From assembly GCA_965662355.1 (NCBI GenBank), contig CBFIHP010000010.1, positions 62,001 to 126,000 of the forward strand: DNA of 64,000 bases. The letters run 5' to 3'. This DNA is from GCA-2683825 sp965662355. Its GTDB lineage: Bacteria; Planctomycetota; UBA1135; GCA-002686595. The notes below the pieces were generated by a model. The model saw only the letters and a program-made list of their open reading frames with translations. It ran no database searches and was not told the origin of the DNA. Positions 17,005 through 25,506 of this stretch are shown here, in pieces (position 1 is the stretch's first letter; each line of letters starts with the position of its first letter). Both the position numbers and the translations under genes were made by a program.

Positions 17005-18882
17005 ATGCATCTGGAAAACTCTTCCCACACGCTGCGGGCGCTCGCTCTGCCCGCCTCCCTCCTCTTCGCGTTCGCTGCCGCTTGTTCGGAACAAGCAGAC
17101 ACACCAAGGGGAGACGAGGCTCTTCGTGCGGCCATGGTCGAACGCACGCGCGAGCTCGATCCGCGCAGTGTCGGCATCGGCAAGCGTATTGCAGACCTCG
17201 CCTTTGCGGAGGTCGACGGATCGAAGGGGAGGTTGTCCGATTACGCTGATCGCAAGGCGCTCGTCATCACCATGCGCCAGGTCGGATGCCCGGTCAGTGA
17301 ACGCTACTCGCCGCGGCTAGCCCGGCTGGAGAAGGAATTCGGCCAACGGGGGGTTTCCTTCCTGTTCGTCAATGCCGATACCTACCTATCCCCGGAGGAG
17401 GTCCGCGGCGAGGTCGAAACCCACGGTTTCGTCGGTCGCTATGTTCACGACAAGGACGAACTCTTCGTCGAAACGCTCGGGGCCGATACGACGACCACGG
17501 TCTTCGTTCTCGATGCCTCGCGAACGCTGCGGTATCGCGGCGCGATCGACGATCAAATCGCACGCGGCACAACGCTTCCGGAGCCCTCTCAGCGCTACTT
17601 GCGCAACGCGCTCGAAAGCGTTCTGGCGAATACACCGGTGGCCATCGCCGCGACCTCCGCACCGGGATGTGCACTCGGAGCAGAGATCACGCCGAAACTC
17701 AGCGTGCCGAAGGATGTGACCTACCACGCTGACGTCGCCCGCATTCTTCAGTCGAGCTGTGTCGAGTGTCATCGCAAGGGTGGGGCCGCCCCCTTCTCTC
17801 TGGACGGTTTCAAGAACGCCCACAAACGCCGTCGCATGATGCGCATCGTCGTGCGGGACGAGATCATGCCTCCGTGGCTGGCTGACGAGGGCACGGGACC
17901 GTGGCTGAACGAACGCAGGCTCTCGGAGAGCGATCGCGACACGCTCCTCGCGTGGGTCGAGAATGGAGCGCCCGAGGGCGATCCCGCGGATGGCCCCGTC
18001 CCCATCGCCTGGCAGGAAGGTTGGGTCATCGGCAAGCCTGACTACGTGTTCCAGCTCTACGAGGAGAAGACCATTCCCGCCGACGGCGTCATCGAATGGG
18101 ACCCGATCCTCGCGGACGTCGAGGTGCCCTACGACATGTGGGTTCAAGGCCTGCAGGTGCTCCCGACCGACCCCGAGGTGGTGCACCACGCGACGGTGAC
18201 CTTCCTGCCACCGAGGGACTACGGCAAGACGACGGTGGACGCGCTCATGGCCAGGCTCTTGCCGTGGACCAAGCGCTACGAGGGGTGGCAGTTTCTCTTC
18301 GGATATCTGCCGGGCAAGGGGCCGCGCAAGTATGCCGACGACGTGGCCCGCTTCCTGCCAAAGGGCTCGAAGATCAAGTTCGACATGCACTACACCCCCA
18401 AAGGGCGCGAGACCCGGGATCGCACGCGCCTGGGTGTGACTCTGGCCAAGGAGCCGCCCCAGTTCGCTGCCCAGACTCGGATGATCCGCAACTGGAAGGT
18501 GAGGATCCCTCCCCACGGCAAGGATGTGCAGTTCACCCAGGTCTACACGTTGCCCAACGACGTGCTCTTGCGCTCGCTGGTGCCTCACATGCACTATCGT
18601 GGACACATCTTCCATGCCGATTTGCTACGACCGGATGGTACGGAAGAGACCCTGATACGCATTCCCGAGTGGAATCCGGACTGGCAGTTCTCCTATGTCT
18701 TCCGGGAACCGCCCTACGCCCCCAAAGGCTCAAAGATCCGCATCACAGGCTGGTTCGACAACACCGCTGACAACCCGTTCAACCCCGATCCCACCCAGTG
18801 GGTGGAAGATGGGCCACAGATCTGGGAGGAGATGTTGATGATGGCGACCGAGTGGATTCGCCCGCGTCAGCTGGACGGGTGA
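17005..18882 (+). CDS. Lipoprotein fusing a redoxin, a mono-haem cytochrome c and a type II copper monooxygenase-like domain
   Basis: 625 residues. Signal peptide with lipobox AAAC at about residue 27. Residues 55-205 form a thioredoxin/AhpC-like domain with a single cysteine in MRQVGCPVSERYSP. At residue 252 CVECH is a cytochrome c haem-binding motif in a short domain (VARILQSSCVECHRKGGAAP, about 240-315). Residues 330-620 resemble copper type II ascorbate-dependent monooxygenases (PHM-like), with histidine-rich motifs VVHHATVTF (about 392), FDMHYTPKG (about 458) and VPHMHYRGHIFHA (about 527). The combination suggests electron delivery to an oxygen-activating copper site outside the cytoplasm. 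It stands alone between a divergent small gene and a convergent glycosyltransferase gene. The real substrate is unknown. Confidence 0.82.
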   Translation: MHLENSSHTLRALALPASLLFAFAAACSEQADTPRGDEALRAAMVERTRELDPRSVGIGKRIADLAFAEVDGSKGRLSDYADRKALVITMRQVGCPVSERYSPRLARLEKEFGQRGVSFLFVNADTYLSPEEVRGEVETHGFVGRYVHDKDELFVETLGADTTTTVFVLDASRTLRYRGAIDDQIARGTTLPEPSQRYLRNALESVLANTPVAIAATSAPGCALGAEITPKLSVPKDVTYHADVARILQSSCVECHRKGGAAPFSLDGFKNAHKRRRMMRIVVRDEIMPPWLADEGTGPWLNERRLSESDRDTLLAWVENGAPEGDPADGPVPIAWQEGWVIGKPDYVFQLYEEKTIPADGVIEWDPILADVEVPYDMWVQGLQVLPTDPEVVHHATVTFLPPRDYGKTTVDALMARLLPWTKRYEGWQFLFGYLPGKGPRKYADDVARFLPKGSKIKFDMHYTPKGRETRDRTRLGVTLAKEPPQFAAQTRMIRNWKVRIPPHGKDVQFTQVYTLPNDVLLRSLVPHMHYRGHIFHADLLRPDGTEETLIRIPEWNPDWQFSYVFREPPYAPKGSKIRITGWFDNTADNPFNPDPTQWVEDGPQIWEEMLMMATEWIRPRQLDG

Positions 18883-18898
18883 TGCGGGGCCTCGGGGT

Positions 18899-20977
18899 CT
18901 AACGAACCAGCTCGGCGTAGACTTGCTGCAACAGAGCCGAGATCTCCGGTGCATCTTCACTGCGCAGCGGAAGCAAGTCGACCAGCAGCCCCTCACTCTC
19001 GGTCAGCCAGGCCTCGGTCTGCGCGCTGGGTGCTATCTCCAGCGAGCGCAGAAAGAGCGCGTTGGCCAGACTCATCCGGCAAACCGCATCCGAGGGATCG
19101 AACTCAAGGGCCCGGCGTAGATGGCTTACAGCCGGCCCGGGAGACTCTTCCTGCAAGTGGATCAACCCCGCCAGTTTGCGCGCACGGAACGTCTCGCGCG
19201 GGGGAACGTTGTCGTCTTCGGTGATCTCGCGCAGAAGCTGCATGATGGCCTGCGCGCTCTCCTGCGCGAGCTGACGTGATTCTTCCGAGGCGTTCTCGTC
19301 GTTCCAGATTTCCCGCGCGCGGATGTAATTGACCTCGGCAGCGAGAATGCGAATGCGCGAAGAACGGGGGTGGCGTTCCGCCAGCCCCGAGGCCAGCTCG
19401 AGCACTTCGTCCGTCACGCCTTCGCTTTGCAACTGGTAGACGACGTAGTTCATCTCGCGCTCGTCGAAGTCGCGTTGCCGTTCCTCGTCGTCGATGATCG
19501 AGTTGAACACCGGCAAGGCACTGAGGAGCAGGGCGATCGCCGCCGGAAACCAGTTCTCGCGAATCCGGGAAGGAGAAAGGCGGCTGAGAAAGAACCCGGC
19601 AAAGCAGAGGAGCAGCGGCACGAGCGCGAGTCGAGCGCGCATGCTCATGACGGTCAAGACGATGGTTCCCAGGTACAAAACGTAGATCGCGAGCGCTTCA
19701 CGGCCTCGCAACTCGCTCCCCATCGGAGCACGATCGCGGAAGTGCTGTGCCAGAAACAAGATCATGCCGGCCAACCCCAACCACCCCCAGAGCGTGTACC
19801 CCGGGAAGGGGAACTGGGCCAGGGGCCAGAAGCCTGCGTCCCACGCCAGATGGTGGTTGTCCGGCACCTCGTAGGCGCCCAAGGCGAGGCGTAGCTTGTT
19901 GAACAAGATACGCAAGTGAACGAGCGGTTGATCGGCGATCGAGCTGAACGTCTCACGCAACCAGAAATCGCTGACCTCGCCCGCACCCAGCTCGCGGCCG
20001 AGCCGTCGTTGGGCCTCGCGCTTCCAGTCCTCGAACTCGTATTCGGGAATGCCGCGAATGAAGGGCAGCTCGGTCGCCACGCCATGGGGATTCTCCGGGC
20101 TGTTACCGCCATAGAGATTCGTCCCCGCTCCGACCGTGGTGATCGCAAAGACACCGCTGACGGTGTAGTTGCGAATCGCAACGGGCAGCAGGCACGAGAC
20201 CATGCCCGCCAACAGACACACGGCGCTGGCGGCCGCTGCACCCCACTCGCGGGTCTTGCGCACGCGCAGGAACGGTAGCAACAAAAGCACCGGCAGGAGC
20301 ACCAGCGCATTGCCGCGCAGGAGGGCACAAAGCCCCGCGAGCACGCCCGCCGACAACCATCCGATCAAGGATCGCAGCTGCGGCACACGCTCGACTTTCA
20401 AGCCAGCGACAACGACGAGCAGGCCCGTGAACAACGGCAGAAAGAGGTTGGGCTTCAACAGGTACGCCGGGAACAGCAACAACGGCTGGTACACCGCCAT
20501 CCCCGTGGCCGCGACAAAGGCCGCCGCGCGCCCGAACACGCAGCGTGTGAAGAAGAAGGTCAGGAGCACCGTCAGAGCCCCCAGAAAGGCCTGCAGGTGT
20601 CGCGCACCGGTACGCTGGCTCCGCAAGAGCACGTCGGGGGCGACATCGCCTTCGATGGCTGTCTTGCGTCCCTCGACCGCTCCATAGACCACGCTCAGTG
20701 CGTACGGGTACAGGGGCTCCTGAAAGAAGGCCTGTTCACTCCCCGGCTCGCCCGATGCCAAGCGCAGAGCCCAGCGCTCGTACGAAGCCTCGTCGATCAC
20801 CGGTCGCTGGGCCAGCGGGTGATTCTGTTCGTAGTCGCGGGCGAACTGGATTCGCAGAAACCACGCGGCGAGAAACAGCAGGACGAGGCCGATCTTCTGG
20901 CCGCCAGAAAGAGCGGTGGCTGAAGCAGGCCGACTCGTGGGCCGCTCTGCTTGATTGTTCTCCTGGTTCGAGCTCAC
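18899..20977 (-). CDS. GT-C (PMT/ArnT-type) glycosyltransferase with C-terminal TPR region
   Basis: 692 residues. I take the GTG at 20977, which overlaps the GT2 stop by 4 bp (GTGA) and follows GAAGGA; longer in-frame sequence lies inside the GT2 gene. After a 35-residue head, about ten membrane helices (about 40-480) form a GT-C fold. The first loop has VIDEASYERWA and QEPLYPYALSVVYGA, typical of dolichyl-/undecaprenyl-phosphate sugar-dependent transferases (catalytic Asp/Glu in loop 1). The soluble C-terminus (about 500-692) contains helical repeats, including AVSHLRRALEFDPSDAVCRM, a TPR. Probably transfers a lipid-linked sugar to an exported acceptor. Last gene of a tightly overlapped trio with GT2 and a radical SAM gene. 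Confidence 0.83.
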   Translation of the reverse strand: MSSNQENNQAERPTSRPASATALSGGQKIGLVLLFLAAWFLRIQFARDYEQNHPLAQRPVIDEASYERWALRLASGEPGSEQAFFQEPLYPYALSVVYGAVEGRKTAIEGDVAPDVLLRSQRTGARHLQAFLGALTVLLTFFFTRCVFGRAAAFVAATGMAVYQPLLLFPAYLLKPNLFLPLFTGLLVVVAGLKVERVPQLRSLIGWLSAGVLAGLCALLRGNALVLLPVLLLLPFLRVRKTREWGAAAASAVCLLAGMVSCLLPVAIRNYTVSGVFAITTVGAGTNLYGGNSPENPHGVATELPFIRGIPEYEFEDWKREAQRRLGRELGAGEVSDFWLRETFSSIADQPLVHLRILFNKLRLALGAYEVPDNHHLAWDAGFWPLAQFPFPGYTLWGWLGLAGMILFLAQHFRDRAPMGSELRGREALAIYVLYLGTIVLTVMSMRARLALVPLLLCFAGFFLSRLSPSRIRENWFPAAIALLLSALPVFNSIIDDEERQRDFDEREMNYVVYQLQSEGVTDEVLELASGLAERHPRSSRIRILAAEVNYIRAREIWNDENASEESRQLAQESAQAIMQLLREITEDDNVPPRETFRARKLAGLIHLQEESPGPAVSHLRRALEFDPSDAVCRMSLANALFLRSLEIAPSAQTEAWLTESEGLLVDLLPLRSEDAPEISALLQQVYAELVR

Positions 20978-22056
20978 GTTCCTTCGGACACGCCGGTCCG
21001 GGAACGCAGGGTATCCCAGCGGTCGCTCAACTCCAGCGGAGTGCGCTGGGCAATCGCGATGATCCACAAACGGCGGACCAGGGTCCTCCCCGGCCGGACG
21101 CTGGCGAAGAGAGTCCATATGAGCGTGAGAAGGAGCGCTCCGCCGAGGCCCCGGTGTGTGGCTGCGAGGGCGAGCGACGAGAGAAACGCCGTGAGAAGCG
21201 CGTACGGAGCCACTGGAGGTACGCCCCGGTAGACCAACCACTGCAAGCGGTCGGCGAATCCCGAACCAAGCGGCCAGCGGCGCCCCCGCATGACCTGAAA
21301 GTACGCCATGGCCCGACGCTTCGCCTGCGCCTCGCCGACCTCGCCACGGGCCTTCTCCTCGTAGAATCGCGCCTCGCGAACAAGTCGCACGAAGAGCCCC
21401 TGGGCCCGGGCCCGGAAGCCGATCTCGAGGTCATCGGCCGCAAGCCCGGGGGGCGGCTCGAGCCCCTGGCCCGCGCGCCACGCGCACAGCTGGCCGTGGA
21501 TGCTGAAGAGGCGTCCCGCCCGGGACTCGATCGCGCGGACGACGGCCGTCGCACGGTCGTAGAGCTCGGCCGAGGGCGTCGGCCCGCCGTCGAGACCAGG
21601 CTCCGGGCCGTCGCCCAGCCGCTGCACGAAGACCTGGGCGCCACAGACAACGCCCAGATTCGGTTGGCCCTCGAAGGCCCCCACCAGCCGGACGAGCGCG
21701 TCTCGATCCAGAACCACGTCCGCATCGCTGAGGACGACCAGATCGAAGACCTCACCCTCGCCCTCGAGCACCGAAAGCGCCCGCCGAATGGCGGCAGCCT
21801 TGCCACCCGATTCCATACCAGCCCTCTGGTGCGTGCCGAGCACGCGCAACACAGCCTCGGCCCCAAAGGACTCCCCCATGGCCAAGGCCAATTGCGCGGT
21901 CTCGTCCGTCGAGCCATCGTCGATCACGACACAAACGTGTTTGTGCTCCCCCACCGAAGGCCAATCGACCCAGGCCAGGTTCCGGAGTTTGCGCTGGATG
22001 AGCGGCGCTTCGTTGCGCGCGGGGACGAGAACGACGATACGTGGAAGGCCTGGCAC
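20974..22056 (-). CDS. Family 2 glycosyltransferase, membrane-attached
   Basis: 360 residues from a GTG that shares one base with the upstream stop (TAGTG). N-terminal GT-A domain: IVVLVPARNEAPLIQRKL, CVVIDDGSTDETA (about 45), GKAAAIRRAL and LVVLSDADVVLD (about 110, DxD-type metal site), then LAADDLEIGFRAR, the 'ED' acceptor region. Two C-terminal hydrophobic stretches (PYALLTAFLSSLALA and LGGALLLTLIWTLFASV) anchor it to the membrane. Such enzymes load a sugar onto polyprenyl phosphate or elongate an envelope glycan. Coupling to the GT-C gene suggests it makes that enzyme's lipid-linked donor, which is inference. Confidence 0.85.
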   Translation of the reverse strand: MPGLPRIVVLVPARNEAPLIQRKLRNLAWVDWPSVGEHKHVCVVIDDGSTDETAQLALAMGESFGAEAVLRVLGTHQRAGMESGGKAAAIRRALSVLEGEGEVFDLVVLSDADVVLDRDALVRLVGAFEGQPNLGVVCGAQVFVQRLGDGPEPGLDGGPTPSAELYDRATAVVRAIESRAGRLFSIHGQLCAWRAGQGLEPPPGLAADDLEIGFRARAQGLFVRLVREARFYEEKARGEVGEAQAKRRAMAYFQVMRGRRWPLGSGFADRLQWLVYRGVPPVAPYALLTAFLSSLALAATHRGLGGALLLTLIWTLFASVRPGRTLVRRLWIIAIAQRTPLELSDRWDTLRSRTGVSEGT

Positions 22057-23147
22057 TAGAAGACCCCTTGGCGGATCATGCGCGGCCAGTTGCGCGCATG
22101 GAACAACACGTTGTCACCCTGGGCGCACTCCCACGTGCAGCGACATCGCGTCTCGCGGATCTTCGTTCGCAAACCCTTCGCTTGCTTCGCGTTCCAGAGG
22201 CGCTCGAGGTCCCAATCGACCCGGCCCAAGTCCCCCAGCTCCTCACCGAGGATCTCGCACGCCCGGACCTTGCCGTCTTCGAAGACCACGGCCGAGAGCG
22301 TACCCGCGGTGCAGCTCAGGTGCGCCGATGGTTTCGACTCGATCTCGCCATCCCGGGCAACGCGCTCGATATGCTCGTACATGACCCGATCGCGCGCCGA
22401 GATGAGCCGCTGCAGGGGATGGCCGAATCCACCGACCCTGCCACGCCGCTGTAGCGCCTCCTTGCGCGCAACCACCTGACGATAGCGTTCCGGATCGACC
22501 TCGAGCAGCTCACGATCCAGGGCGTCTCCGCGAGCGAGATTGATCGTGATCTGGTCGGGCTCGAGTTCGTCACACAACTCCTCCATGTGATCCGCCAGAA
22601 CGCTTTCGTTCTCCTTGGTGACGCACAGGATCACCCCCACGCCCAGGTTCTCGTGCCGTTCCCGCAATCGGTTCAAACGCAGAACCGCAGCCCGGGAGCG
22701 CGCGTGCCCGCCGGCCACGTCACGGATGGAGTCGTGGATGTCCGCTGGTCCATCGAAGGAAACCGCGATGTTCAGAAACGTGTCGGGGTTCTCGGTGACG
22801 ATGCGCTCGATCGATTCGAACTGCCGCTCGACCAGCCCGTTGGTCGGAATCGATAGGTGTCGCAGACCATGCCGAGCAAAGGCATGGGCCAGCTCGGGCA
22901 GATCCTTGCGCAGGAAGGGCTCGCCGCCCCCGAAAGCGACCCAGAGCAGCGGCCCCAGGCGCGCGGCGGAATCCGCCAGCTTGCGCACGTCTTCCAGTGA
23001 CGGCCCGGGGATCCCGTCGCGGACCTCGCGCCAGTGGAAGCAATGCCTACAACGCAGGTTGCACGCCCCCGTGACGAACAGCGTCAGATGAACCGGTGGC
23101 CCGGAATGAAAGAGGACGCGCTTCGCGAAGGGTAGATAGCGAAGCAC
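22056..23147 (-). CDS. Radical SAM protein with SPASM/twitch-like C-terminus
   Basis: 363 residues from a GTG preceded by AAGGAA. The CNLRCRHC motif near residue 29 binds the SAM-cleaving [4Fe-4S] cluster; GGGEPFLRKDLPEL is the 'GGEP' SAM-binding strand. The C-terminus has further cysteines (LSCTAGTLSAVV, VRACEI, TRCRCTWECAQGD) as in SPASM/twitch domains that hold auxiliary clusters in peptide-modifying or sugar-modifying enzymes. It is the first gene of a radical SAM/GT2/GT-C unit and follows an FG-GAP gene by 36 bp. No small precursor peptide is evident nearby, so its substrate might be the FG-GAP proteins, a lipid-linked sugar, or something elsewhere. Confidence 0.85.
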   Translation of the reverse strand: MLRYLPFAKRVLFHSGPPVHLTLFVTGACNLRCRHCFHWREVRDGIPGPSLEDVRKLADSAARLGPLLWVAFGGGEPFLRKDLPELAHAFARHGLRHLSIPTNGLVERQFESIERIVTENPDTFLNIAVSFDGPADIHDSIRDVAGGHARSRAAVLRLNRLRERHENLGVGVILCVTKENESVLADHMEELCDELEPDQITINLARGDALDRELLEVDPERYRQVVARKEALQRRGRVGGFGHPLQRLISARDRVMYEHIERVARDGEIESKPSAHLSCTAGTLSAVVFEDGKVRACEILGEELGDLGRVDWDLERLWNAKQAKGLRTKIRETRCRCTWECAQGDNVLFHARNWPRMIRQGVF

Positions 23148-23183
23148 TTCCTTGCTCGCGCCAGAGGGTCGACCGAGCCGGGC

Positions 23184-25340
23184 TCAGTTGGAGATGATGT
23201 TCAGCACCTGGGAGACTTCCCAGTTGCTTCCGTCGAACACGAAGAGCTGCGCATAGGCGTTCGAACCCGCGGGGAGTTCGTCGGGCAACTGCCCGAGGGA
23301 CACCAGCGAGTGTCCTGCTTCGCCGATCGAGCCACGGTGACTCGAAAGCACGTTGCCGGCCAGATCGGTCGACAGCCCCTGGCCGATCGAAAGCGGGCCA
23401 TCGCTGAGGCCGTCGGTCACGACCACGATGAAGGGCGAGCCGACCTCGTCCGAGCGTGCGGCCATGTAGAACGGGGCCCCGGCAAAGGCGAAGGCCAGCG
23501 CGGTGAGAGCCGGAACACCGGCCCCGGGTCCGCCTGTGGCCGTAATCGGCGCACTGTGACTCGGAGCGTTACCCGGTGTGCCCGGAGCCTTGTTGATCTT
23601 GTTCTCGAGATAGCTCTTCCACGCGGACCAACCACGGTTGCCGTGCTCGTCCTCGGAGACCCAGCGCAGGACCACATTGCCATCCAGGTTGGCGGGGACC
23701 ATGGCGCGGAAGATCTGACCCCCGGAGCTGACGGCCGGGATGTTTGGAAGCGCGCACCCGTCTACGTTGATCTCGACCCAGGTCGGGTTGTACCAGGTGA
23801 TGTAGTAGGGAGCGTTGTCGTAGACCTGCGCCCGAATCGGGAAGGGGCTGGCCTCGGTGATGAAGCGCGGCTCCTCGCAATTGGGGATGTACGGCGGCGT
23901 CGTGTCCGGAACGTTCGTGACGTTGCGAAGGAAGGTGTTGGGCTGGAGGTTGTCCTCGGAAACGAGCACGTCGTAGTCGCCATCACCGTCGGTATCCGCC
24001 GCGTCGGCATCGAGCGCCGTGGCGCTGAAGGACGGCAAGCTGATCTGGGTGAAGGTGCCCGAGCCATTGTTCCGGTACAGCTTGTCCTGACCGGAGAAGT
24101 TGGCCACGTAGATGTCCAGGTCGCCGTCGTTGTCGACATCCAGGAAATCGCCCTCGTTGTCGTCGGCCGCTGAACCGGGCAAGGTCGCCTGGGAACCGAA
24201 GATGCCCGAGCCGTCGTTGGTCAGAACGATGTCGTGGAACGCGAACCCGGTGAAGATCCAGTTCAGTCCGTAGATATCGAGGTCGCCGTCGCCATCGAAG
24301 TCACCCATCTCCTGCTCGTAGTGACCGAAGGTGCCCTCGGTGTAGCCACTGGGATACACCAAACCGGTCACGTCCCGGAAACCGAGAAGGCCGGCTCCTA
24401 CGGCCGGAGCGAGGGAACTACCGTCGAGGCGGTTGGCGAAGAAACGCGGGGGTTCGTTGCGCGCGCCGTGCAGGAGATCGAGGTCGAAGTCACCATCGAC
24501 ATCGCCCAGATCGATATCGAGGGCGGTCGTCGCGATGTCGCAATTCGTCCCGTCGAAGTTGGTCGTGTTCGAGCTTTGGTCTCCGTCACACCAAAGCCCC
24601 GGGTCGCCCGAGCTGATCGAGGGGCCGCTGAGCTGGAACCCGGAGGGATTGAACTCCGCGAAGACTCCGTTGCCGTCGTTCAAGAAGAGGCGCGTCGGGA
24701 CGTTGCCCCCGAAGGTGCCGCCGTAGCTCGAGTGCACGAGGTCCATGTCCCCGTCGTTGTCGAGGTCACCGAAATCGCAGTCGCAGGACCAGTCGACGAA
24801 CGTTCCGCCGATCAGCTGACTTCCGGCGATCGAAGAGCCGGCTGCCCCGAGCCCGCTCCAACGCGCCGCGGTTTCATCGATGTAGAAGCCGAGCGAACCG
24901 GCTTGATCGTGACCGAGGTTCGTCCACCATCGGTTGCCCTGGTTGGAGATCTGGGCGGTGTTCGAAATGTAGATGTCCAGGTCCGAGTCGTTGTCGAAGT
25001 CCACGAACTCGATGTCCCGACTGTCGTCGGAGATCGAGGGGAACTGCGTCGTCGTGCGGTCCGTGAAGACGCCCAGGGTGCCGGCCTGTACGCCGCCCTG
25101 GTTGATCCAGATGCGGTTCTGGTCGTTTCCGTCATCACCGCCGTCGCCCAGGATGACGTCCCAGTCACCGTCCTGGTCGATGTCGCCGAAATCGGCGTTC
25201 TCGGTGGTGGAATTGTTGTTTCCTCCGGAGGGCAGGACGGAATTGTCGACCTGGTACGTCTGAGACCAGATGGGGGCAGCGAAGAGCAAGGCTGCGGCCA
25301 GGATCCGAAGGGGGCGGAAGCAGGCTCGGTGTGCACTCAT
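23184..25340 (-). CDS. Secreted FG-GAP/VCBS repeat protein (paralogue A)
   Basis: 718 residues from the ATG at 25340, which gives the best signal peptide (RILAAALLFAAPIWS); an ATG at 25403 is in frame but adds a non-signal head. At least seven calcium-binding FG-GAP-type repeats follow, built on D-x-D-x-D-G-D-x-D loops such as GDIDQDGDWDVI, VDFDNDSDLDIYISN, GDLDNDGDMDLVHSSYGG, GDFDGDGDLDIYGLN and LDVDNDGDLDIYVANFSG, predicted to form a beta-propeller. Residues about 500-610 form a second all-beta domain, and a C-terminal beta domain follows a Pro/Gly linker. Secreted or surface adhesin, scaffold or enzyme cannot be told apart. Very similar to the next gene, a clear tandem duplicate. Confidence 0.85.
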   Translation of the reverse strand: MSAHRACFRPLRILAAALLFAAPIWSQTYQVDNSVLPSGGNNNSTTENADFGDIDQDGDWDVILGDGGDDGNDQNRIWINQGGVQAGTLGVFTDRTTTQFPSISDDSRDIEFVDFDNDSDLDIYISNTAQISNQGNRWWTNLGHDQAGSLGFYIDETAARWSGLGAAGSSIAGSQLIGGTFVDWSCDCDFGDLDNDGDMDLVHSSYGGTFGGNVPTRLFLNDGNGVFAEFNPSGFQLSGPSISSGDPGLWCDGDQSSNTTNFDGTNCDIATTALDIDLGDVDGDFDLDLLHGARNEPPRFFANRLDGSSLAPAVGAGLLGFRDVTGLVYPSGYTEGTFGHYEQEMGDFDGDGDLDIYGLNWIFTGFAFHDIVLTNDGSGIFGSQATLPGSAADDNEGDFLDVDNDGDLDIYVANFSGQDKLYRNNGSGTFTQISLPSFSATALDADAADTDGDGDYDVLVSEDNLQPNTFLRNVTNVPDTTPPYIPNCEEPRFITEASPFPIRAQVYDNAPYYITWYNPTWVEINVDGCALPNIPAVSSGGQIFRAMVPANLDGNVVLRWVSEDEHGNRGWSAWKSYLENKINKAPGTPGNAPSHSAPITATGGPGAGVPALTALAFAFAGAPFYMAARSDEVGSPFIVVVTDGLSDGPLSIGQGLSTDLAGNVLSSHRGSIGEAGHSLVSLGQLPDELPAGSNAYAQLFVFDGSNWEVSQVLNIISN

Positions 25341-25506
25341 GGATGGCTCAGGGACGATCTCGGGGAGAGATGGAAGCCGCCAGTTTACCTGGGGATTCCT
25401 CATAACGGGGGGGGTGGCTGGGCCTTGGGACCCAGGAAGGAGGATTCGAGTTCCAAGGGACCGCCGAAAAGCGGCCGATGCGGACTCGATTACCGCCTGT
25501 GCGTGT

